The notes below the pieces were generated by a model that made no database searches, was not told where the DNA came from, and worked only from the letters and a program-made list of their open reading frames with translations. Positions 25,365-34,694 of a stretch of 64,000 nucleotides of DNA are shown here, one piece after another (within the stretch, counting starts at the first letter, position 1; the number at the start of each line of letters is the position of its first letter). The translations under genes and the position numbers were made by a program. The stretch is from Aequorivita sublithincola DSM 14238. Its GTDB lineage: Bacteria; Bacteroidota; Bacteroidia; Flavobacteriales; Flavobacteriaceae. The stretch is from positions 3,392,501 to 3,456,500 of the forward strand of contig NC_018013.1 in assembly GCF_000265385.1 (NCBI RefSeq), in the 5' to 3' direction.

Positions 25365-25985
25365 ATGAAAAATAAGATTGTAACGCTCGCCATAGCCCTA
25401 TTCTTGGCAAACTCTTTCCAACTTAAAGCCCAATATGCTAAAGAAGACACCATCTATAAAAATTGTTTTGTAGGCAGTACGCTTTTTATGCTCGGCAACT
25501 TGGACTCAAAAAATAGACCTGATTTTATTCAGCTTAATCTTGGGTATCGCATAACCGGCAAGGATGTTATCTCACTTGAACTGAAAACCTGGAAATATGC
25601 TTGGCCATTGGGAATTCCTTATGGTAAATCCTTTGAAGCAACAGAAGAACAATTTCCAGGATACATCAGAGAGTATGGGTTTGCCCTCGCCTATCAACGT
25701 TTTTGGTGGAAAGGTTTATACACTGGCATTCACGTTATGAATGCTTGGCAAACCTTTGTTGATAATGATGGAAATAAAATTGATAATGGGTTCCAGATTT
25801 TCAATACTTATAGAGTGGGATACCATTTCAAACTATTTAAAGACCGATTTTTTATCGAACCTTCTCTCGGCATAACACATCGACCTTACCATACCGAAAT
25901 GCCAGAAGATTTTAAACAGCTGGACGATAAATGGTCAAGGTTCTTTGTTGGAGAGCCTGGGCTACATTTTGGATTTAATTTTTAA
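25365..25985 (+). CDS. Secreted, beta-strand-rich probable outer-membrane protein
   Basis: 206 residues with signal peptide KIVTLAIALFLANSFQLKA and cleavage before QYAKED. Alternating strands such as FIQLNLGYRITGKDVISLEL, YGFALAYQRFWWKGLYTGIH, TYRVGYHFKLFKDRFFIEPS and the terminal GLHFGFNF with a final Phe fit a small outer-membrane barrel. Family not recognised. A decayed copy of its first 30 codons occurs at 33597-33701, so the gene has been duplicated or rearranged within the island. Confidence 0.7.
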   Translation: MKNKIVTLAIALFLANSFQLKAQYAKEDTIYKNCFVGSTLFMLGNLDSKNRPDFIQLNLGYRITGKDVISLELKTWKYAWPLGIPYGKSFEATEEQFPGYIREYGFALAYQRFWWKGLYTGIHVMNAWQTFVDNDGNKIDNGFQIFNTYRVGYHFKLFKDRFFIEPSLGITHRPYHTEMPEDFKQLDDKWSRFFVGEPGLHFGFNF

Positions 25986-26089
25986 AAGCTTATATCAGGC
26001 AACTTTGTTCAAACTAAAACTTTGTAAATGAAAAAAGTACCGTTGTGGGACATTTGACCAGAGAACAAACATTTGAACCAAAATTAAAA

Positions 26090-27235
26090 ATGAAAAATCT
26101 AAATATACTTATTATAGGTGCAGGAGTAGCAGGACTTACTTGTGCTAATTTACTAAAAAGACAAGGTTCTAAATTCCAAATAGTGGAAAAAGAAAGTCTT
26201 GGTAATTTCAATGGTTCAGGATATATGCTTGGGTTACTTCCTTTAGGTGGTAGAGTTTTAACGGAATTGGATTTGGACAAAGAATATTTTGAACAAAGTA
26301 TTGAAATGACTGACTATGAAATACACAAGGAAAACGGGACATTGAACAAAGCCTATTCATTGAATTTCATAAACAAAGATTATGGTTCTTATAGAGGCAT
26401 TGGTCGAAAAGAACTAATCAGTATTTTAACAAAAAGTATTGGAAATGAACATATACAATTTGACACAACAATTACCGAAATCCAACAAAAGGAAAATCTT
26501 GTAATTGTAATATTTTCTGACGGTAAAAAAGATAGTTTTGATTTGGTCATTGTCGCAGATGGCATTCATTCCGAAACAAGAAAATTACTTTGGAACGACA
26601 ACGAATACAAATATTACGACACAGATTGGGGAGGTTGGGTCGCTTGGTTGGAAAACAAAAACTTGAACGCATATAAAGAATATTGGGGAGCTGCTTCGTT
26701 TTTGGGTCTATATCCCGTAAAAAATAAAATTGGAGTTTTTCTTGGAGGACCGAACGAACTGATAAAAAAAGAAGGAATGAGTGGTTTCGTACAGAAAATA
26801 AAAAAGGAAATCCTTCCCGAATTTAAAATCGTTCACAATTCACTTGATACTCTTGAATCAACCGAAAACCCATTTTATTGGGAGTTTCACGACTGTAGAA
26901 CAAAGGATTGGCAGAAAGGTAACGTAATTTTACTTGGCGATTCCGCTTGTGGATTTTTACCAACAGCCGGAGTTGGAGCATCAATGGCAATGGATTCTGC
27001 ATCTGCATTAGTCGATGAACTTTCTCGAACTGATAAAGAACACATTGGATATGGACTTAAATTGTACATTAAAAGACAGAAAAAGAAAGTGGAAACGGCC
27101 CAAGAAGATTCGAGAAAATTGGGGAAATTAATGTTCGTTAAATCGAATTTAATTGCTGGAATTCGTGATTATGCAATTAGATTTTATTCCATTAAGCAAT
27201 TGGCGAAAAATATAAGTAAAACGATTGAAGGATAA
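26090..27235 (+). CDS. FAD-dependent monooxygenase, group A (TetX/PHBH-like)
   Basis: 381 residues from ATG at 26090; the frame opens 45 bases earlier but the dinucleotide fold starts at once with MKNLNILIIGAGVAGLTCAN. The second FAD motif is VIVADGIHSETRKLLW, and the third VILLGDSACGFLPTAGVGAS. These enzymes hydroxylate aromatic or antibiotic-like substrates using NAD(P)H and oxygen. The substrate is not predictable. It lies alone, followed by a 259-base gap that holds a direct repeat. Confidence 0.87.
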   Translation: MKNLNILIIGAGVAGLTCANLLKRQGSKFQIVEKESLGNFNGSGYMLGLLPLGGRVLTELDLDKEYFEQSIEMTDYEIHKENGTLNKAYSLNFINKDYGSYRGIGRKELISILTKSIGNEHIQFDTTITEIQQKENLVIVIFSDGKKDSFDLVIVADGIHSETRKLLWNDNEYKYYDTDWGGWVAWLENKNLNAYKEYWGAASFLGLYPVKNKIGVFLGGPNELIKKEGMSGFVQKIKKEILPEFKIVHNSLDTLESTENPFYWEFHDCRTKDWQKGNVILLGDSACGFLPTAGVGASMAMDSASALVDELSRTDKEHIGYGLKLYIKRQKKKVETAQEDSRKLGKLMFVKSNLIAGIRDYAIRFYSIKQLAKNISKTIEG

Positions 27236-27255
27236 TGAAAACGCACCAAATCATT

Positions 27256-27359
27256 GTATAAGCTTAATACGGGCTACGGTGCTATATAAAATTTATAACT
27301 CTTAATTTGATTTGTTTTGTGAGCTTGCACCTAATGGTCAAGTATAAGCGTAGTGCGGG
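27256..27359 (+). repeat. Pair of 18-bp direct repeats in the gap after the monooxygenase
   Basis: GTATAAGCTTAATACGGG at 27256-27273 and GTATAAGCGTAGTGCGGG at 27342-27359 match at 15 of 18 positions. The gap 27236-27494 contains no gene. Such GTATAAG...CGGG stretches look like a dispersed intergenic repeat rather than a promoter. Confidence 0.6.
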
Positions 27360-27494
27360 ATTAGAAGCACTTTACTTTCGGTTTATCGATATGTCTGTAA
27401 TATTCAATTCGTTTAACTCTATAAATATTGATCCTTTTACACAATTTGCTTCTATATAATAGCCAATAATAACGATAAACTTCAAAAATATTAA

Positions 27495-28346
27495 ATGATA
27501 CAAGTAGAGCAATTAGAGTTTAAATACCCAAAAAGTGATAAAGTGACTCTAAAAGGATTAAATTTTGAAATCAATAACGGAGAAATATTTGGCTTTCTTG
27601 GTCCATCAGGCGCAGGAAAAAGCACAACTCAAAAAGTGCTTTACAAAATTTTGAGTGGCTACAACGGTTCGGTTATCATTGACGGTAAAAACATTAAGGA
27701 GTGGGATAATTCGTATTTCGAAAAAATAGGAGTGGGATTTGAATTACCAAATCATTACTTGAAACTTACAGGGAAAGAAAATATGGATTTGTTTGCTTCA
27801 TTTTATAAAAAGGGAAGTGTGAGTAACGTAGAAGAATTGTTTGAGATAGTGGACTTAAATGACGCTATGAACAAACCTGTAGAAACCTATTCCAAAGGGA
27901 TGAAAATTCGCTTGAATTTCATAAGAGCAGTGCAACATAATCCCGATATTTTATTTTTTGATGAACCTACTTCAGGTTTAGATCCTGTAAATGCGCATAA
28001 AATTAAGCAACAAATTTTAGATTTAAAAGCACAGGGTAAGACCATTTTTATTACAACGCATGCTATGGATATAGCGGATCAACTTTGTGATAGGGTTTCA
28101 TTTATAGTAGATGGTTATCTAAAGGCGACGGACACACCTTTAAATCTTAAAAAGGAGTATGGAAAAGAAGCAGTAAATGTGGAACTAACAAACGGAGCAG
28201 TCCAGGAATTTCCACTCATAAATTTAGGTATTAATAGTGCTTTTTTGAATTTTATAAAACAAGAAGAAATAAAACGCATACATACGCTCGAAGCCACATT
28301 AGAAGAAGTATTTATTAAGATAACAGGTAAATCTTTAATCATATGA
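27495..28346 (+). CDS. ABC transporter ATPase (drug-export type)
   Basis: 283 residues. Walker A GFLGPSGAGKSTTQK, signature ETYSKGMKIRLNFIRA (SKGM in place of SGGQ), Walker B DILFFDEPTSGLDP, and switch His in TIFITTHAMDIADQL are all present. It drives the two permeases that follow with ATGA overlaps; the three-gene set resembles fluoroquinolone-export ABC systems of the Rv2686c-2688c type. True substrate unknown. Confidence 0.9.
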   Translation: MIQVEQLEFKYPKSDKVTLKGLNFEINNGEIFGFLGPSGAGKSTTQKVLYKILSGYNGSVIIDGKNIKEWDNSYFEKIGVGFELPNHYLKLTGKENMDLFASFYKKGSVSNVEELFEIVDLNDAMNKPVETYSKGMKIRLNFIRAVQHNPDILFFDEPTSGLDPVNAHKIKQQILDLKAQGKTIFITTHAMDIADQLCDRVSFIVDGYLKATDTPLNLKKEYGKEAVNVELTNGAVQEFPLINLGINSAFLNFIKQEEIKRIHTLEATLEEVFIKITGKSLII

Positions 28347-29041
28347 GTACTTTTTTAAAGCAACTTAAATGGCAATTTGTACTACTGCAAAAAAACAATA
28401 TAATAAGCATAAGCTTTGTGGTAACGCTTGTATATGGTTTAATTCTTTTCTTTCTGAATGATGTAAAGTATATCGACGAACTTTTAGTTTCGTTAGTCCT
28501 CAATGACCCTTCGGTTATAGGTTATTTTTTTATTGCACTATTTATCTATACTGAAATTAAGCACGGAGTTTTAAATGCTTTATTCGTGACGCCAGTCAAG
28601 ATTCATCATTATTTATTATCAAAAATAATAGCCCTTACATTAATTGGCACAATTTGTTCTGTCGGTTTAGTTCTATCTGTAAAGGGATTAAACTTTGACA
28701 TTTTTAACTATGTACTCGGATCATTTAGCATCTGTTTTTTATCTGCCATAGTAGGTCTCATTATGCTCACTTTCGCTTCCGAATTTTTAAATTTTGCCCT
28801 GCTTTCAATTCCTGTTTTCTTTTTATTTACAGGAATTTCCCTTTTAAATTATCTAGGAACATTTGATTTAGGGAACTTTAAATATTTGTTTCCCGTGCAA
28901 GGAGGATTGGATTTAATCGATAATGCAGTAAGTGATTCAGTTATCAATTATAGCTATGCCTATATCTCATTAAGCTTTTCAATAATACTTTTATATTTTA
29001 TCACATTTAGATTATTTACGAAAAAATTTGTGGCTGCATGA
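28343..29041 (+). CDS. ABC-2 type permease subunit
   Basis: 232 residues with six membrane segments, for example VVTLVYGLILFFL, GYFFIALFIYTEI, ALTLIGTICSVGLVLSV and ILLYFITFRLF. The start overlaps the ATPase stop by four bases (ATGA) and its own stop overlaps the next gene the same way, so the three products are made in step. LFVTPVKIHHYLLSKI is the cytoplasmic coupling region typical of ABC-2 permeases. Confidence 0.85.
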   Translation: MSTFLKQLKWQFVLLQKNNIISISFVVTLVYGLILFFLNDVKYIDELLVSLVLNDPSVIGYFFIALFIYTEIKHGVLNALFVTPVKIHHYLLSKIIALTLIGTICSVGLVLSVKGLNFDIFNYVLGSFSICFLSAIVGLIMLTFASEFLNFALLSIPVFFLFTGISLLNYLGTFDLGNFKYLFPVQGGLDLIDNAVSDSVINYSYAYISLSFSIILLYFITFRLFTKKFVAA

Positions 29042-29748
29042 AAAAAATACTAAAACTCGCGATTACAGACTTTAAACTTATTTTTCGAGACCCCTCACTA
29101 CGGTCTTTTCTGTTCTTCCCCATTATACTCATGACTTTAATTATTTGGGTACTTCCAACTTTGGTGCAAAAACATGATTTTTTAATCCCCTTTGTTCCCG
29201 TTTTTTTAATAGTGGCAGCCATTGAAAACACGCAGATGTTTAGCTTTATAAGCAGTATGGTTTTAATAGATGAAAAGGAAAGTGATGTAGCAAAAGTGTA
29301 CGCTATCGTTCCATTTACCAAATTTAATTATATTATTTCGAGATTCTTACTTCCTTATCTTTTTACAGTTACACTTAATGTAGTTCTTTTTTCCATACAA
29401 CCTTTTTACAGCATTACTTTAGGTAATATTCTCGTAATCTCAGCTCTTACTGCACTCATAGTACCTCTGTATGTTTTGTCTATAAACGCTATTGTTAAAA
29501 ATCGAATGCAAGGAATGGTTTACATTAAAGCGTTCAACATGATTGTATTGTTACCAATAGCTGCGTTTTTCGTACCTGAAAAAATGAAATATATTTTTGG
29601 CATTTTGCCTACACATTGGATTTTTCAAAGTATAGACAACCTTGTGCGTGGAATTCCTATAGCCAATTTTGCAATCATAGGATTTGTATTCATTGGCGTA
29701 TTAATAGGAATAGCCTCTAAACAGTTTATTCAAAAACATTTTGTGTAA
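29038..29748 (+). CDS. ABC-2 type permease, second subunit
   Basis: 236 residues with six membrane segments. The start ITDFKLIFRDPSLRSFLFFP is the usual ABC-2 amphipathic entry, and YAIVPFTKFNYIISRFLLPY the coupling helix before helix three. A different sequence from the first permease suggests a heterodimeric channel. Likely ends the operon; the next gene starts 32 bases on. Confidence 0.85.
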   Translation: MKKILKLAITDFKLIFRDPSLRSFLFFPIILMTLIIWVLPTLVQKHDFLIPFVPVFLIVAAIENTQMFSFISSMVLIDEKESDVAKVYAIVPFTKFNYIISRFLLPYLFTVTLNVVLFSIQPFYSITLGNILVISALTALIVPLYVLSINAIVKNRMQGMVYIKAFNMIVLLPIAAFFVPEKMKYIFGILPTHWIFQSIDNLVRGIPIANFAIIGFVFIGVLIGIASKQFIQKHFV

Positions 29749-29780
29749 CTTTTTATAAAAATCACAATTAGCAAATCAAA

Positions 29781-30314
29781 ATGACCAAAAAAGATAAAAT
29801 AGAAATATTCGAAAATGCTACAAGTTGGATTGTAGTTTTTGCAATGTTCGTTTATGGCGGTGCGAAAATCATACAATTTGATGGCGCTATTGCTATCGAC
29901 CAAAGCGTTTCTGAATTGACGGGAATGGAATTAATGTGGGCTTTTTATGGGTATTCAAAATCCTTTGCTGTTACACTCGGAATTTTCGAAATAATTGGTG
30001 GCCTTCTAATTTTTTTAAAGAAAACAAGAATTATCGGCTGCTTATTTACATCAACCATACTAGTGAATGTTATTCTACAAGATATTTTTTATGATGTGCA
30101 TTTAGGAGCTTTAAGAGCCGCAATTTTATATCAAGTATTGATTTTGATCATCCTGTGGATTAATAAAGAAAAACTAATTAGAAGCATAAAAGTACTTTTA
30201 GAATCTACCAAACTTGAACAAACAAAACTGAAATTATTCACTAAGCTACTTATTGCCTTTGCAATTTTTATCGGATTAAGAATTTTGGAATATTATATAA
30301 CTATGAAATTGTGA
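29781..30314 (+). CDS. DoxX-like four-helix membrane protein
   Basis: 177 residues with four membrane segments: WIVVFAMFVYGGAKIIQF, SFAVTLGIFEIIGGLLIFL, CLFTSTILVNVILQDIFY, and a fourth near ALRAAILYQVLILIILW, plus a possible fifth at the C-terminus. The GGAKI...Q and GIFEIIGG patterns are those of DoxX-type proteins, whose function is mostly unknown. It may share a transcript with the ABC genes. Confidence 0.65.
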   Translation: MTKKDKIEIFENATSWIVVFAMFVYGGAKIIQFDGAIAIDQSVSELTGMELMWAFYGYSKSFAVTLGIFEIIGGLLIFLKKTRIIGCLFTSTILVNVILQDIFYDVHLGALRAAILYQVLILIILWINKEKLIRSIKVLLESTKLEQTKLKLFTKLLIAFAIFIGLRILEYYITMKL

Positions 30315-30365
30315 AAGACAGTTAGCGAAAATGACACAACCAAAACAACATTAATAGACTAAAAA

Positions 30366-31826
30366 ATGAGAAAAATATCAATTGCAATATTATTGACTTT
30401 GTTTTTTTACACAATTTCATTTGCACAACAAAAAAACACAAACCAAATAATCAAACGCATTGAAACGTATATAACAGAACTTGAAAAAGTCGGTTTTTCA
30501 GGAACCGTGCTTATAGAACTTGACGGCAAAAAAGTCATTTCAAAGGGTTATGGATATAGAAACTTGGAACTTAAAGAAAGAAATACACCAAATACAATAT
30601 TTGGCATTGGTTCTCTGACAAAACAATTTACATCTTCAGCCATCCTAAAATTAGAAATGCAAGGAAAATTGACTACTTCTGATACCATCACAAAATACTT
30701 TCAAAATGTTCCTGGTGATAAATCAACTATAACGATTCACGATTTATTACGACACCAATCGGGATTGCCAAGCAATTTAGGTGGCGACTATGACTCCATA
30801 AGTGAAACTGATTTTTTAGACACTTTAATGAAATTATCTCTAAGGTCTGAAACAGGTACAAATTTTTCTTACTCGAACATAGGATATAGTTTACTTGCCA
30901 TTATTATTGAAAAGGTTTCGGGGGAAACTTATGAGCAATACCTATACGAAAACTTATGGAAACCAGCAGGAATGGAAAAAACTGGTTATAGCCGACCAAA
31001 ATTTGATGATGATTTAATCGCTATCGGTTATGGAAAAAACAATACTGTTTGGGGAAAACCAACGCGTAAAAATTGGAATGGAAACGAACCTTACCTTAAC
31101 TTAAAAGGAAATGGGGGCATACTTTCAACCACGGAGGATTTATACAAATGGAATAAAGCATTAATGACCGACAGCATATTGTCGAAAGAAGCAAAACATA
31201 AACTATATCACCCAAAATTAAGACCAAACGAAGAAAATGATTCTTACTATGCTTATGGTTGGGATGTACACAAAACCGCCAGAAATACTTTTCAGGTTTG
31301 GCATAATGGTTCAAATAATATTTTCTATGCAGACTTTATGAGATTTATTGATGAAAAGACGACTTTGATTTTTATGTCAAATAAATCGAACCAAGATTTA
31401 GACCGGCTTAACTTTGAAGTGGCAAAAATTATTTTCGAAAAAAACTATAAGCCAATTATACCAATAGCCGACAATGAAACCAATCAAATATTTTCACAAG
31501 AGATAATTGAAACCATTTTGTCCAATGGGCTAGAAAAAGCAACAATTAAATACAAAAGCAGACCAACTAAAACGGATGTTATAGAAAATATTTTGAATGC
31601 GAAGGGCTATGAACTATTATCACAAAACAAATTTGATGAAGCAATTAGCATTTTTACAATGAATACAATTGCTTACCCAAAATCATATAATGCTTTTGAC
31701 AGTTTAGGAGAAGCCTATATGAATAAAGGCGAAAAAGTATCAGCAATAAAGAATTATGAAAAAAGCTTACAATTAGACCCAACTAATGGAAATGCAGAAG
31801 ATATGATTAAAAAGTTAAAACAATAG
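30366..31826 (+). CDS. Serine hydrolase, class C beta-lactamase fold, with TPR tail
   Basis: 486 residues with signal peptide ISIAILLTLFFYTISFAQ. Catalytic set: SxxK in FGIGSLTKQFTSS, YxN in FSYSNIGYSLLA, and HxG in WHNGSNN. After residue about 400 two TPR units follow: GYELLSQNKFDEAISIF and SLGEAYMNKGEKVSAIKNYE. The fold covers peptidases and esterases of peptidoglycan or D-amino-acid peptides as well as true beta-lactamases; nothing here proves drug resistance. The next gene is a paralogous hydrolase without the TPR tail. Confidence 0.87.
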   Translation: MRKISIAILLTLFFYTISFAQQKNTNQIIKRIETYITELEKVGFSGTVLIELDGKKVISKGYGYRNLELKERNTPNTIFGIGSLTKQFTSSAILKLEMQGKLTTSDTITKYFQNVPGDKSTITIHDLLRHQSGLPSNLGGDYDSISETDFLDTLMKLSLRSETGTNFSYSNIGYSLLAIIIEKVSGETYEQYLYENLWKPAGMEKTGYSRPKFDDDLIAIGYGKNNTVWGKPTRKNWNGNEPYLNLKGNGGILSTTEDLYKWNKALMTDSILSKEAKHKLYHPKLRPNEENDSYYAYGWDVHKTARNTFQVWHNGSNNIFYADFMRFIDEKTTLIFMSNKSNQDLDRLNFEVAKIIFEKNYKPIIPIADNETNQIFSQEIIETILSNGLEKATIKYKSRPTKTDVIENILNAKGYELLSQNKFDEAISIFTMNTIAYPKSYNAFDSLGEAYMNKGEKVSAIKNYEKSLQLDPTNGNAEDMIKKLKQ

Positions 31827-31947
31827 TTCAGAAGAATGCACTATCGCGAACAATATATTTAAGGGAATAACAATGGGAATGACCTTGAAGTGACGTATTT
31901 AATCCGCAAACGCTATAACCATCTAAAAATAACCAAAATCTATAAAT

Positions 31948-33591
31948 ATGAAAATTGTCAAACTTTTAATTCTTACATTATTAACTCAATTATCTTTTGG
32001 GCAAACCCAGAAAGACACCCTAAGCATGATTGATAAAACGTTGAGTCAATATGTTGCTTCAAATCCAGGGTGTCAGCTATCAGTTTCAAAAAACGGAAAA
32101 CTAATCTATTCAAATGCAGTGGGTATGGCAGATTTAGAGCACAATATTCCGCTAACCACCAATTCCCTTCTTGAAGCGGGATCGGTCTCAAAACAATTTA
32201 CTGCTGCAGCCATTCTTTTATTGGAGCAACAAGGAAAACTGTCTTTAGATGATGATGTAAGAAAGTATATTCCTGAACTACCAGATTATGGCACTCCAAT
32301 AAAGCTTCACCACATGCTTCACCACACTAGTGGCTTGAGAGATTGGGGTGTAATTGCAGCATATACAGGTTGGCCTCGGGGCACAAAATTTTACACCAAC
32401 GATGATGCGTTGGACATCATTAGTCGTCAAAAGGGTTTGAATAATAAACCAGGTGATGAGTTTATTTATAGTAATTCAAATTACAATCTTTTTGCAATAA
32501 TCGTACAGAGAGTAAGTGGATTAACCTTAGCAGATTTTACCAAGAAATATATTTTTGAGCCAGCGGAAATGACTCATACACAATGGAGAGACGACCCGAA
32601 TAAGATTGTACCTAACAGAGCCATTGCCTATTCAAACACTAAAAATGGTTATAAAACCGATATGCCCAATGAATATGTTTATGGAAATGGTGGGCTTTTG
32701 ACTACCACAGAAGATTTATTAAAGTGGAATCAGTTTTATCAGGAAGGAAGATTAGGTAATCCTTCCTTATTATTAAAACAAACACAAACAGAACTATTAA
32801 ATGATAATAAGAAAAATGAATACGCCGCAGGGCTATATATAAAAAAAGTAAGTGGTTGGGACAATATAAGCCATGGTGGAACCGCTGGTGGTTATCGTTC
32901 TTATTTAGAAGTATATCCACAATTAAATATTTCAATTGCGGTTTTAAGCAATACCTCTCAATTTAGTCCAAATGTAGTATCTAGCAATGTTGCCAAAATA
33001 TTTATGCCTGATATATCGGACAAAGAAAAAGTAACAAAAAATCCAAAACAGGATTCCTTTGTTGTATTGCCAGAAGAGAAGTTAAATAGATATGTAGGTA
33101 CATACAAATGGGATACAAAATCTGTTTTATTTGATTTGAAAGTCAAAGGCAAAGGTTTACTATTAAAAAATCAAATATTATTTAAACCAGTATCAGAAAA
33201 TAGATTTGTTGCCAAAAATTCTTTTCTTGAAATTAAGGGAAACAAAGGAATTTATGTGAATTACTCTAACAATGATACAATTCATTATACGAAACTTCCA
33301 AGTACGAAACTTCTAGACACGAAACCTTTAGAAAAAGAAGTAAGTGCTTTTAAAGGTAAATACTTTTCTGAAGAGACTAATTCTGGTGCTAGCATTTATC
33401 AGGAAAATGATAAATTAATAATCCGTCTAAATCCTAATGTGGCTTATATATTAATACCATCATATAAAGATGTTTTTGTTGTTGAAAACGCTGATACGGA
33501 ATTGAAAATCATCAGAAATTCATACAATGAAATTAAATCTTTTACCTTGAGTTCTGAACGTGCAATAAATGTGGAATTTAAGAAATTATGA
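31948..33591 (+). CDS. Serine hydrolase, class C beta-lactamase/D-peptidase fold
   Basis: 547 residues with signal peptide IVKLLILTLLTQLSFGQ. SxxK is in EAGSVSKQFTAAAILL, YxN in FIYSNSNYNLFA, HxG in SHGGTAGGYRSYLEVYP. A lipocalin-like beta domain typical of DUF3471-type tails occupies about residues 380-547 (RYVGTYKWDTKSVLFDL and FKGKYFSEETNSG). Periplasmic. A sister of the preceding gene, 121 bases apart, probably an old duplication or parallel acquisition. Confidence 0.87.
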   Translation: MKIVKLLILTLLTQLSFGQTQKDTLSMIDKTLSQYVASNPGCQLSVSKNGKLIYSNAVGMADLEHNIPLTTNSLLEAGSVSKQFTAAAILLLEQQGKLSLDDDVRKYIPELPDYGTPIKLHHMLHHTSGLRDWGVIAAYTGWPRGTKFYTNDDALDIISRQKGLNNKPGDEFIYSNSNYNLFAIIVQRVSGLTLADFTKKYIFEPAEMTHTQWRDDPNKIVPNRAIAYSNTKNGYKTDMPNEYVYGNGGLLTTTEDLLKWNQFYQEGRLGNPSLLLKQTQTELLNDNKKNEYAAGLYIKKVSGWDNISHGGTAGGYRSYLEVYPQLNISIAVLSNTSQFSPNVVSSNVAKIFMPDISDKEKVTKNPKQDSFVVLPEEKLNRYVGTYKWDTKSVLFDLKVKGKGLLLKNQILFKPVSENRFVAKNSFLEIKGNKGIYVNYSNNDTIHYTKLPSTKLLDTKPLEKEVSAFKGKYFSEETNSGASIYQENDKLIIRLNPNVAYILIPSYKDVFVVENADTELKIIRNSYNEIKSFTLSSERAINVEFKKL

Positions 33592-33596
33592 TAAGG

Positions 33597-33701
33597 ATGT
33601 AAATTCTTGTGTTAGTCCTGTTCTTGGTAAACTCATTCAAATTAAACGCACAATACGCAAAAGGCGACACTCCATCTCATGTCCTAACTCTCTTTAAATA
33701 A
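33597..33701 (+). pseudogene. Decayed 5' fragment of the gene at 25365
   Basis: ATG followed at once by TAA, then a frame reading ILVLVLFLVNSFKLNAQYAK and GDT, which copies the signal-peptide region LFLANSFQLKAQYAKEDT of the protein at 25365-25985. The similarity stops after 25 codons. Start-codon region is broken, so it is not expressed. Confidence 0.75.
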
Positions 33702-33778
33702 ATATATTATCCTATTTATCATTTCATAAATAGTAACAAATTAGAAGGTCTTCAGTCTTAAAGTTAAACAACCTTATT

Positions 33779-34690
33779 ATGAGTGAATATATTATTGAAA
33801 CCCAAAACCTAAACTTTTCATATTCAAAATCGAATCGAGATATAGAAGAGTTAAACTTACAAGTACCTAAAGGAAGTATTTATGGTTTTTTAGGACCGAA
33901 TGGCTCAGGTAAGTCCACATCAATTAGACTTCTGTTAGGACTGCTAAAAAAAGAATCGGGAACCATAACACTCTTCGGAAATACTTTTGAAAATAACAGA
34001 ATAGAAACGCTTTCTAAAATTGGTGCCCTTATCGAAAATCCCTCTTTATATGGGCATTTAAATGCAATTGATAACCTAAGAATTGCAGCAAACTATAAAT
34101 CCATTGATAAAAGTAGAATAGATGAAGTTTTGGAGATTGTAAAACTCACTTATGCTAAAAATAAGAAAGTAGCAAAGTATTCTCTTGGAATGAAACAACG
34201 CTTAGGTATTGCTACAGCACTTCTAAGCAATCCAGAAATTTTAATTTTAGATGAGCCGACCAATGGTTTAGATCCTAAAGGCATTATTGAAATGAGAGCA
34301 TTAATTAAAACGCTGAATGAGAACTATGGAACAACCATATTTATATCCAGCCATTTATTAAGTGAAATAGAAAAAACATGCAGTCATGTAGGTATTATAA
34401 GAAACGGAAAAATGTTGTTTCAAAATACGGTTAAAGCGCTAAAAAAATCACAAAGTGATACTGTGGCTATAGATATTGAAACAAGCGATTCCAGACGCTT
34501 AAAAAGTGTTATAGCCCCACTTTGTATCGACACTGAAACTATAGATATGTCGTTAACGAGCATAATCCTAAATAGTAAAGATGAAATTTCTGCTTTAATT
34601 GATGAAATTCGAAAAGAAGGAATTGATATCTATCAAATTACTATAAAGAATAACCTTGAAGACTTATTCCTAACCCTAACCGAGAAATAG
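33779..34690 (+). CDS. ABC transporter ATPase (bacitracin/lantibiotic-immunity type)
   Basis: 303 residues. Walker A GFLGPNGSGKSTSIRLL, signature KYSLGMKQRLGIATALL, Walker B ILILDEPTNGLDP, H-loop FISSHLLSEIEKTC. The C-terminal 80 residues form the small domain seen in BcrA/LanF-type exporters. It works with the permease that starts four bases after its stop. Self-protection against a peptide antibiotic is the usual role; no antibiotic genes are near. Confidence 0.9.
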   Translation: MSEYIIETQNLNFSYSKSNRDIEELNLQVPKGSIYGFLGPNGSGKSTSIRLLLGLLKKESGTITLFGNTFENNRIETLSKIGALIENPSLYGHLNAIDNLRIAANYKSIDKSRIDEVLEIVKLTYAKNKKVAKYSLGMKQRLGIATALLSNPEILILDEPTNGLDPKGIIEMRALIKTLNENYGTTIFISSHLLSEIEKTCSHVGIIRNGKMLFQNTVKALKKSQSDTVAIDIETSDSRRLKSVIAPLCIDTETIDMSLTSIILNSKDEISALIDEIRKEGIDIYQITIKNNLEDLFLTLTEK

Positions 34691-34694
34691 CATC

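Noticed and set aside
30366..33591. True beta-lactamase resistance genes
   Set aside because: The fold and SxxK/YxN/HxG motifs are shared with many peptidases and esterases; TPR and lipocalin-like tails argue against dedicated beta-lactamases.
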